Origin: Psilocybe azurescens
Lineage: Eukaryota > Basidiomycota > Agaricomycetes > Agaricales > Agrocybaceae
DNA: 27,822 nucleotides
Direction of reading: 5' to 3'
NCBI GenBank assembly: GCA_023853785.1
Contig: JAJIRX010000347.1
Span: forward strand, 1-27,822
The number at the start of each line of letters is the position of its first letter. The stretch's first letter is position 1. Under the pieces are notes generated by a model. The model saw only the letters and a list, made by a program, of their open reading frames with translations, made no database searches and was not told the DNA's origin. Of this stretch, positions 19,953-27,822 are shown in pieces. Made by a program: the position numbers and the translations under genes.

Positions 19953-21213
19953 CTAAGCATGAAAGAGGTGTGCAGCCAAAAATCCGCAGATGTTCCATCC
20001 GGTTCCATGCCATCCCTGTACCTGGCTACCTTTCCAAAAAAAATTGTAAACGTTGGCCAGGTGTGCGACTCGACAAATAGACGCGTGAAATCTCAGGAAT
20101 ACCGGGTCGGGTAGGGGCATATCAGTGCTCGTAGTGAAAGTAAAGACATGAGGCTTTGGGATATCCTCCATCACGCCACAGCGGCGGAGCGTCAGGACTG
20201 TATACGTGTTTGGCGTTTCCTGAGAGAGAAATGCGGAAGTGAGCTAAATTTGTGATAAATTTCCACAACAAGGACTTACTGGTACTCGAACCACAAGTAT
20301 AATCTGTAAAAATTCTCGAGCGAGCATTGTCAATGTCAGTGCATTTGAGAGCCGATAAGCCTTGTCGCCGCTGAGCTCGACAGCAACATCTATCCCGCTA
20401 AAACCTTTCACGATGCTTCCCAGACTCTTGGAATGCGCAGTCTGAATGTCAAGTTGGTAAGCTTTCATGATTTCGTACTTGCGCATATCATAACGACATA
20501 CCGTAGGGTATCCATATTCCTCTGGATTAAGGTCCCAGTTGACTGAAGGAGGAATGACGGGAGGCAGGGCCTTGTTAAAGTAAGATTAAAAGGCCGATCG
20601 CCCATGCATGCCTTTGCTTGAGGAGTCGTCATCTTCTCGAAGCACTCTTCATCTGGAAGGCCAGACAGCATGCACGAGAATCCATCCCGATGCAGGGCCT
20701 TCAAAAGTGTTAACGTATCTGTCATGAAATGCATCCTACGTATAATACAATCTTACCGATCTCCTAGATGTGATTTCGTCTGTCGGTTCAGCTTCAGGTG
20801 CGACCCTCACATACTCGTTGTCTATATGGTGCTCAATTTCATTATCGGCAAACTCGTCGGTCGGTCGGTTGACTGAATGTTTGGGAAATGTGTCAGGTTG
20901 TACATGGGAAGTACGACGCAGAATGAAGTCGGCTTACAGATACCGAATATATAGTAAACATAAAACTCAGCTAGTAGATTTGCATCTTCTTTCTTGGCGA
21001 TGCACTCCACGATTTCACAGGAAATGAAGGTTCGTCCGCTGGTGGAAGGTGCTTCAAGGATCATATATCCAAGTACACGAGAGTACATCAGCAACTTCTC
21101 GTCCTCACCCGCCTCAGCCTCCATCTGACGGCAGTACTCGTAGGCACTGTGCCACAACGTGGAGTCGGCTCCATCAAAATTGGTGAGAGGAAGGGGGACA
21201 TTCTCGGAAATAG
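19953..21213 (-). pseudogene. HNH-nuclease-type protein of the agaricomycete family, damaged
   Basis: Exon 20938-21213 encodes SENVPLPLTNFDGADSTLWH and VLGYMILEAPSTSGRTF. A 65-bp intron (20873-20937) keeps phase into NRPTDEFADNEIEHHIDNEY (to 20757). After a frame break comes the HNH-domain start LLKALHRDGFSCMLSG (about 20715-20665). A second frame break near 20585 leads to PPVIPPSVNWDLNPEEYGYP and ELSGDKAYRLSNALTLTM (about 20395-20340). A 60-bp intron (20220-20279) joins ETPNTYTVLTL and MPLPDPVFLRFHASICRVAH, and a TAG stops at 19953. The order matches basidiomycete HNH-domain proteins, inferred metal-dependent nucleases of unknown role. Where relatives have a His in LH..FD, this copy reads AREFLQ. 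No clear start codon was found upstream of 21213. Confidence 0.65.
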
Positions 21214-21392
21214 CTGAATTGAAGGTTGGTGGATTTTTGGCTCTGTCCCATTGTTGGGTGCGTCTTTGCTAGCCAGGCTATGCTGCGTCCCATATGATGG
21301 CACGAACATGTTCGAAAAGTGATAATCCAAGTGCTTCCTTTCAGTTTTAAACTGGCAAATAAGTGAGACAATTGAACATGATTGGAGCTGGA

Positions 21393-21960
21393 TCAGTCTT
21401 TCAGTTGTAATTTACGTCTATTTGTGTACAGGTGGCCGAAACAAATAAACTCAAGCCAGAACGTCTTGAATGACCTTCGACAGATGTCCATACTGATGCA
21501 TTTATCTTCCTGCCAAATTATCCGCGAAAACGTCTGACTTGTAGCTACTGGGGTAACCGTCAAGCGCTGTATGCCTGCTTTCCATGGATTGCATTTGTCA
21601 TTGTTTCCGAAGAGCAGCGGCTTACACTTCGTGCGTTCTTCTCTTTGGCCGTTCAGATAATATGTGTTTGATCCGAGGTACGATATAATTGCGCACAATC
21701 TACGGGTTTAAAAACTGAGCATCATAATGTGTATGGTAACGTGGTATTAGCAGTGGTGTCATATTCACCAGGTCCAAGTATGCCCACAGTTCTCTTCTTT
21801 ACCATTGCAACGGATTGGTGTGCCCATTGCTCACGATCAATCGGTAACCTTATCGTCGCTAAGGTTGAGATCCCATAGTAGCGGAACTGACTCCAATTTC
21901 CATATTTACTTACCAACTTACCATTAATACCGACGCGAAATCAAATAATACGACATAAGA
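21393..21960 (-). other. Possible remnants of a minus-strand gene
   Basis: SYVVLFDFASVLM near 21920-21960 is followed by a GTAAGT donor and, after CCTTAG near 21863, by IRLPIDREQWAHQSVAMVKK. The first peptide resembles the first helix of DUF6533 proteins but this is weak. The frame at 21393-21698 (101 codons) has no recognisable motif. Confidence 0.2.
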
Positions 21961-22230
21961 ATCGAGACCTGGTGGGCGCCTTCGGAACCCGAGGGTTTCG
22001 TCGTGGCTTGTTCGAAATAGATCTAGGTATCTTTGATCTTAATTGCTTTTCTCGCAGTATGCATACACATAGAAGATCCTATTCATTGATCATTTATCCT
22101 ATCCTGAACGTTTATTCCCTCGTTGATGGCACCAATAACAAATCAGGAAATTATCTATGCGTAGTATTACGATTAGTCGATAATTGGGGTGAATCTTCCG
22201 CTGGTTTTGCTTAATAGAAGGACTGAGAGA

Positions 22231-22643
22231 AGCCGAATAGGCGACCGTGTCAGAAGTGAATATAAAAGTTGCACCTCATAGCGCATTTAGAATGCGGTGC
22301 ATCAGGAGAGATACGGTGGAAGTTCGGGGCTATGGGCAGAGGTATCACCTTTGGCATGCATTTGGCACTGCTTTCGAGCGGTGAGTCCATTAGTAGCATC
22401 TCTTGATCGTCTACTAAGAATTTATGCTGATCATACTTCTCTCACAGAATCTACCATATAGCTACACGCATTGCAATATTGATTCCTCTTACCCATTCTT
22501 TCCCCTGTGTTCGCAGCAGGCCTGCCCCTTCAAGTAATAACCACATCTCTCTTTCCTGGAAGCCTGGCAAACATGGACGGGCGCCTAAGTGTGTGGTGAG
22601 ACAGTGATTTGCCTCACTTTCCAATAACTGTGACAACTTATCC
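22231..22643 (+). repeat. Segmental duplication, right copy of block 1
   Basis: Partner of 13155-13567. It contains the same possible exon (RRDTVEVRGYGQRYHLWHAF) and a similar intron-like segment ending TTCTCTCACAG at 22447. Downstream the two units diverge completely. Confidence 0.8.
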
Positions 22644-23050
22644 GGGCTGATATTCCAATACGACGATCTCTTTGCTGCTCTTTGTATATATAGCCACCGT
22701 TGCGATTAGTATACAGTATGCGTTGCTCTATGCAGAACTCGATGTCCCATCTCTCATCGCCTCACCTCCTTTCGATATTCGAAGTTCCTGGAGTGTCGAC
22801 TCTCGAAGAGAGTCAGGCGATCGTGTGTTTAACCGCCGGAGGAGGAGTGGCGTTCTTCCTTCATATTTGAAGTTATATCTACTCTTTTCTACATGCTGCA
22901 ACAGCGCGTTACAAGTATACAAGCACGATATCGCGAACGGCCTAACTTATGCTACGATTTACGCTCTTAATCTTGTCATGAACCGTCAAATCGTACCGTC
23001 CACTACTTGTATCAGAGTGCCTGATGTTGGTTGGAGTCAATTATTGTTAA

Positions 23051-24850
23051 TCATGACTCGCCTTGATCCGTTGTATAGGCATCATCCGTATAATATACTT
23101 GCCGATCAGATCTGATATCGCCGTCCAATACTCTCTTAGATTCCCGAGTCCTGAGATCTGAGAGCCAGTATTTTAATGAATCAAGCTCTGAGGATGAGAG
23201 GGAAGAGCGATCGTACTTCTGTGCGATAAAATGAGCGAAACCAAAAACTGCAGTTACTCTGCGAACATACCTTCAAGAAATCCATAGCTAGAGAGCAGAA
23301 CACAAACGGCGGTCTCCGTTGACGCCGAGGATGCATCTTGGGACACAGGTAATGCAGCGCACGTATTTCATTCAATTTCTGCTGTGTCGGGATCGCATAA
23401 GACAGACACTTGATAAACGGTAGAAAACATTTCTTTGTGATTGTTTTCCAGCCCGAGTCTTCTTCGAAATTGGCGTTCAGCGCAGCGTATTGATTTTTAC
23501 AAGCATGGTCAAAATGAATGCGGCTAGATGAGGATACCAGTTGTAAGGGCTGATGACTGAGCTGAGTTCCCCTCCCGCCAACACTTGTTCGTGGAACTCA
23601 GATATCCATCCGTGGAAGTTGTAACCACTGAAATCGACAATTGGAATGTCGAATTTATCCAGAGGCTTCTCCTCAACAAAGGAGTACGTTGCGTTATGGG
23701 ATGGAGGGATTATATGTAAAGATACAGATGGAGTGGAGACGCTATCACTGTATATCTAAAGATTAGAGAAATAGGCGCCTGTGAAACGTGGCGAGTAGGC
23801 GATTTCGAATATTCTTTTCGCAGAGCATAGCATTGTTCGAGGAAGGCTACTATCGTATTCTCTGATAACATCTTTGCTGTGTCCGGTCTGGTATAGATGC
23901 AAGGGATAAAGTAGTGACCGGAATATGATTATATTGGCACTCACCATATGCCTGTTGAACCAACCCAACACAGCCAACACCAAATCAATCGAGATTTCAG
24001 GGTCGCGTAAACAATCCCCGAAAGAGGTATCCATTATGATGTTCAGTATTTCCATTTTCTTCGGATCTTCGAAGTATTCTTTGGAGTGTATGTCCGAAAT
24101 TCGACTGTATCGTGAGAAGCGGTCGGCAGTATGCACGAGCTTCCATTGGTCTTGAATTAACAATTGGTCATCACTGCTGTGGAATATCCTGTTAAAGCAC
24201 TGAGCACTGAAACTCACTATCTGATGGTCCCATGCTCCAACATGTTGATTTTTCTGACAATGGCCTTGGACCTTATGCTCCACGGCCAAAAAGACATATA
24301 GCCTAAATAGCCTCTTTCACTTTCACCATGGTAGAAATCAAGGTATATCAAATCAGGGAGTTGTTGGAGATCAGATATTATGGTATCAAGACCTATATCC
24401 ATTGATTCCGAGATATTCCCGATGCTATTCACTGAGGCGACCAAAGATTCAGAACCGTATAAAGCAATGTGTGCGAAGGTTGCTGAAATTTTGGGTGATC
24501 GGTCCATGATCTGCTTCGCTGAAAATTTTGAGCACTGTTGAGAACGTCTGTGAGAGACTAGTTGAGGTAGATATCTGTGCATATTACGCCAATTTGGACC
24601 GTCCTCGGTCCACATATATCTCAGCGTGGCAACAAAAGACAAGACAACGCTCGTAAACCAGTACACATGACTTGCTTGGGTGACATGCGAAGGATTGCGA
24701 CCGCAGATCGTGTGAAGGCTTTCGCAAAGTGCCTCTAATGAACCGACAATAGATCTGGCATCGCGTCCGATCCACGACATACGCTTAAGTCTACCGAGCA
24801 TCTTACGATACGCTGATAGTCCGATGCTGTCAGAAAATGTGTATATCAAT
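23051..24850 (-). CDS. Unrecognised multi-exon gene, about 530 residues
   Basis: An open frame covers 24849-24217 and includes SIVGSLEALCESLHTICGR and GYLGYMSFWPWSIRSK. A frame change near 24216 continues into FSAQCFNRIFHSSDDQLL and ISIDLVLAVLGWFNRHM. A GTGAGT donor near 23946 fits a downstream exon reading NTIVAFLEQCYALRKEYSKS. Further segments are FDIPIVDFSGYNFHGWISEF (about 23660-23600) and, one frame over, LNEIRALHYLCPKMHPRR. A 52-bp intron (23219-23270, GTATGT..CACAG) keeps phase into KYDRSSLSSSELDSLKYW, and the frame ends with TGA at 23051. No signal peptide, membrane span or known motif is seen. The helical, Leu-rich composition resembles large fungal hypothetical proteins. The start is not certain, and at least two frame corrections are needed, so it may be a pseudogene. 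Confidence 0.5.
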
Positions 24851-24865
24851 GTTTTTATCTATTTT

Positions 24866-25175
24866 GAATACTGGAAGATATCCCAAAGCCTCATGTCTTT
24901 ACTTTCACTACGAGCACTAATATGCCCCCTACACGACCCGAGATGCCTGAGATTTCACGCGTCCATTTTTTGAGTCGCAAACCTGGCCAATGTTTACGCA
25001 TACCTTGGGAAAAGGACCATGCATAGAAATGGTATTATGGCACAAGATGGAACATCTGCGGATGTTTTGGCCGCACACCTCTCTCGTGCTCTGTCGACGG
25101 GTGGTCAGACGGGATCACTGGAACGTCTCGATGATGCATTTTAGTATGACAGTGTTTGTCTTTAAATTGGGGCTG
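24866..25175 (+). repeat. Inverted copy of the 3' end of the HNH-type gene
   Basis: The plus strand from GATATCCCAAAGCCTCATG (24871) onward matches the reverse complement of about 19900-20173: PKPHVFTFTTSTxMP, then the region of AACATCTGCGGAT and CACACCTCT, to about 25170. It has no 5' part of the gene and its frame is broken after the first 20 or so codons. It is a dead fragment in opposite orientation to the parent locus, 13 bp upstream of the unrecognised minus-strand gene. Confidence 0.8.
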
Positions 25176-26376
25176 CTAGTAGCGTAAGTCGATGATTAGT
25201 GCTAAACGGTTTCCGGTATAAAGTTCAGGCCCCATCCAGGTCTCTTACTTCGTAATCTGTTTCAGGCGATCCAGCCAATACCGAACACAGCCTAAGTCGC
25301 CCTGAACACTCAATTATATACGGCAAAGCTAAATCTTACACATCAAAGACAGAAAAATTCCCTTACATATCATCCCTGTAATGAACGTGACAATTTGGCG
25401 TCTACTTAAACCCCAAACTGTTGATTGATTAGAAGATTGCGACGCTATATGCAGTGTATCTCTGCGATGTTGTGGATTTCAAGCTGCTGTATGGCGTGCC
25501 CATCGCTGGTCGCAGGTGGCACCGCACTCAGAAAGCGTTTGGTGTAAGCAGCATTTTAGCATTTCGAATTTTCGGTGAGATTCATGGTTGCGGTGCATTG
25601 GGGCGTTGCTCTTCGCAGTGCTTTATATCTTCTTTTGTTCTATGCTGGGCTGGGTCAATGCTGCTGGAGCTTGTACATATGCTCTATTATGGAACAGTCT
25701 GAGCCGCCGGCAATGTGTAGCATAAAACTTCGCAATCCAACTTTCTTTCAGTGTCAGTGTTGTAAGCCGAAGTTAAGCGTCCCATGGATCCGTTGAACAA
25801 CATATGACATACGACAGACACATGCACGCATCTCTGTGCTACCACTCTCCCGTCCGAAATGCTCTTCTAACCCAAAGAGCCCAGAGCCCAGAGCTCAAGC
25901 TTAAGGTAGAGGTCCTCATAAGCCTCAATCCGAACAATCACAACCACAACCATACGGCCTCGCACATGCCACTGCACACTGCAAACACTTCAAATCTGAG
26001 TTACACATCCCACGATTCAAGAAGCAAGAAACAGACATTCGATTCCAAACGCAACGACACAAAAATATGGCTACAATATTCCGAACACGGGAGCAATTAC
26101 CTAACGGCAGACAGAAATCTAGCGGTGCGGGGTGCGATAATATACCGATACGAGCGGGGAATGGGGGTTAGGAGACACGACACGGGACACGGGAATAGAA
26201 GGCTACAGTTATACGAAACACGAAACGAGACGAGGGTGGGGAATAGTGTTGAGTCACGAAGCAAGACGGAACAGAAGCAAAGCGAGGTGTAAGGCTACAT
26301 TTGGATATAATCAGAAACAAGAATGAGAAAGACGAGATTGAAAAGAGGAAGAAAAGAAAGGAAGACGTGTAAGCAG

Positions 26377-26407
26377 TGTATGTATGTATGTATATATGTA
26401 TGTATGT
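26377..26407. repeat. GTAT microsatellite
   Basis: About seven GTAT units, interrupted by TATATAT, in the 3' flank of the right Q/H-rich copy. They are absent from the aligned left copy, which has only a short GTGTATGCGTGTATG. Confidence 0.9.
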
Positions 26408-26699
26408 CGAGAAGATATAAAGAAAAAGAAAAAGGAGGAAGGAAGGTATATCAGCACGTCATTTTCATGCCATGGAGACGACGAGGGCGAGGGATAGGAA
26501 GGGCATGAACGAAGGTGAATGGATAGAAGACACAGTGAGTGTATAGCCGGACTGAACACGAGGGACGACGATGGCGATGACCGCGGCTAAAATAGTCGAA
26601 GCGAAGGGACGGGCGGCCTGGCCGAATACGAACACAAACAAGAAGCGCGAGACAAAAGACAAAAGAGCAAGGCGACAGCGAGGGCTGGCAAGCTAGGCT

Positions 26700-27822
26700 T
26701 TACGCAGACGCCGTATAATACCCGCCCTCGGCTCCAAACGCCCCGTGCTCATGCTCATGCTCATGCTCACTGTTCTTCGCGACAGGATCCACGTCGTACG
26801 TGTAGTACCCCTGCCCCTCGTGTTGTTGGTACTGCTGGTACTGCTGCTGATGGGACACGTCATATGACGAGTCCGGCGCTGCGTAGAGGTTGTCGCCGTC
26901 AAAGTGCATGTACGCGCTCATGTCGAGGCTGTCCATCCGTCCCGGCGCCGTCGCCTGGCTCTCCTTCCCATCATGCGTCGCCATCGTCGACGACGAGGAA
27001 GAGCCGCCAGCCGTAGTAGTGGCAGGCGTCTCGGGCAGCCGCCCCCCGCCGCACTCACCGGCGACGCGCCCTCGGAGGAGGAAGTGGAGATGGAGGAAGG
27101 CGGGACCTGGGTGGGCGAGTAGTCCGCGAGGTTCACAGAGGTGTCGATGCGCGCCAAGGCGGTAGGGGGATCGCAATATCGAGGCCGAGTCCTAGTCCTA
27201 ATCCGAGTGACTGCGACGGTGGGGTAGCGTGGACGTCCGGACCAGGATTCAAAGCATCAGAGCGCTCGCTCCCACTCTCCGGCGCCGCTCGCTCGCGCGA
27301 ACCGAACGAGAAATCGGAGAACAGGCCTGACTCGACGTCCGGTAGCGGCTCGGGTCCCTCCTGCATTCCGCCCATATTCGCAGCATACCCCATGGAGGTA
27401 TAGTCAAAGTCCCCATGGAGAGCGGCATCGTCCACGCGCGCATCAACACGCCCTGCGCGCTCGACGCCCTCCTCTGCCCGAGCCCGAGCGACGAGCGCGG
27501 GGTGGTCTGGGTCATGAACGGGAGGAGGGGTATCCGCCTTGCTGCGCTTGCGGCTGTTGTTGCTGGCCCTGCTGCTGGACGTAAGACGCATTTTGCAGAG
27601 AGTGTGAGTGGTGGTGCACCGGGACGGGGTGGAACAGCTGGGGCTGTGTTTGCGGGAAGAACGACGCGCCTGCGGTGTGAACTCGGGTATGGGCGCGAAC
27701 TCGTAGTCCCTGTGCCTGCGCCTGGGCGTCGTAGACGAGGAAGAGGAAGGCGCGAACGGGTTCGTGAACTGCTCGCCCTGCTGCTGCTGGAATCCGAATG
27801 CCTGCTGCTGCTGCTGCTGCTG
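26700..27822 (-). pseudogene. Q/H/S-rich low-complexity protein, right copy (5' end outside window)
   Basis: From the window edge: a Gln run; AFGFQQQQGEQFTNPFA; YEFAPIPEFTPQA; then, after a one-base loss near 27662, FFPQTQPQLFHPVPVHHHSH and VQQQGQQQPQAQQGGYPSS. Another change leads to DPDHPALVARARAEEGVERA, LPDVESGLFSDFSFG and SQSLGLGLGLGLDIAI. A shift near 27165 gives RIDTSVNLADYSPTQVPPSS. One near 27055 gives KESQATAPGRMDSLDMSAYM, HQQQYQQYQQHEGQGYYTYD, EHEHEHEHGAF and GGYYTASA, ending in TAA at 26702-26700. The peptide between shifts is better preserved than in the left copy, which suggests longer selection or a more recent loss. A disordered regulator tail is inferred. Some shifts could be assembly errors in GC-rich repeats. 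Confidence 0.6.
27802..27822. repeat. CTG/CAG trinucleotide run at the window edge
   Basis: Seven CTG units, continuing beyond the window, encode poly-Gln on the minus strand. Confidence 0.95.

Larger units (their letters stand above)
25383..27822 (+). repeat. Segmental duplication, right copy of block 2 (runs off the window)
   Basis: Partner of 15283-18500. A short conserved open stretch at its start, LYAVYLCDVVDFKLLYGV (about 25443-25496), matches LYAVYLYGVVDFDLLYGV in the left copy. This suggests that a small coding exon on the plus strand was duplicated too. The family is not recognised. Confidence 0.85.

Noticed and set aside
22672..23115. Plus-strand frame of 147 codons
   Set aside because: Its 3' end overlaps the terminal exon of the minus-strand gene ending at 23051. 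It has no recognisable motif and no counterpart after block 1 in the left unit.

Overview
The window looks like nuclear DNA of a basidiomycete fungus, most likely an agaricomycete. The introns that can be placed are short GT-AG introns of about 48-70 bp. The recognisable families are typical of that group: a Tnp2-type (En/Spm-like) transposase, an HNH-nuclease-type protein, a DUF6533-like membrane protein, a dual-specificity phosphatase and a Q/H-rich low-complexity protein. No rRNA, tRNA, CRISPR array or bacterial feature was recognised. Long reading frames are poor guides here, because several of the longest are antisense shadows of simple repeats.

Positions 1-7016 are a nest of transposons. 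The window opens inside the right end of one element (E1, 1 to about 579). Next come a broken RING-finger fragment (706-1069) and a broken Tnp2-type transposase gene (about 1231-3988 and 6016-7016). A second, complete element (E2, 3989-6015) sits inside a transposase exon. E2 has imperfect inverted termini, an 8-bp target duplication (AGATCTTC) and subterminal palindromic GTCCACTGGAC-type repeats. Instead of a transposase it carries a T-poor tandem-repeat block of about 1.1 kb. E1 and E2 share the terminal motif GGTAAAGTAC, but their subterminal repeats differ in a coordinated way.

Positions 7017-13150 are gene-poor. They hold a possible two-exon gene fragment (7597-7905), a clear relic of a dual-specificity phosphatase (9635-9996), a possible small three-exon gene on the minus strand (10410-10679), and a cluster of perfect palindromes in an AT-rich stretch (10995-11422).

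Positions 13150-27822 contain an old direct segmental duplication. A block of about 410 bp (13155-13567 and 22231-22643) and a block of at least 2.4 kb (15283-18500 or beyond, and 25383 to the window end) occur in the same order and orientation, offset by 9-10 kb. The larger block carries the 3' part of a Q/H-rich protein gene on the minus strand, in two diverged copies that each need frame changes to be read. Between the paired blocks the two units differ: the left has a decayed DUF6533-like gene, the right has an unrecognised multi-exon gene (23051-24850, minus) and an inverted fragment of the HNH gene. The damaged HNH-type gene itself (19953-21213, minus) lies between the two units.

Almost every recognisable gene here needs at least one frame correction or carries an in-frame stop. 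That fits a decaying, transposon-rich accessory region, but uncorrected long-read indels could contribute and cannot be excluded from sequence alone.
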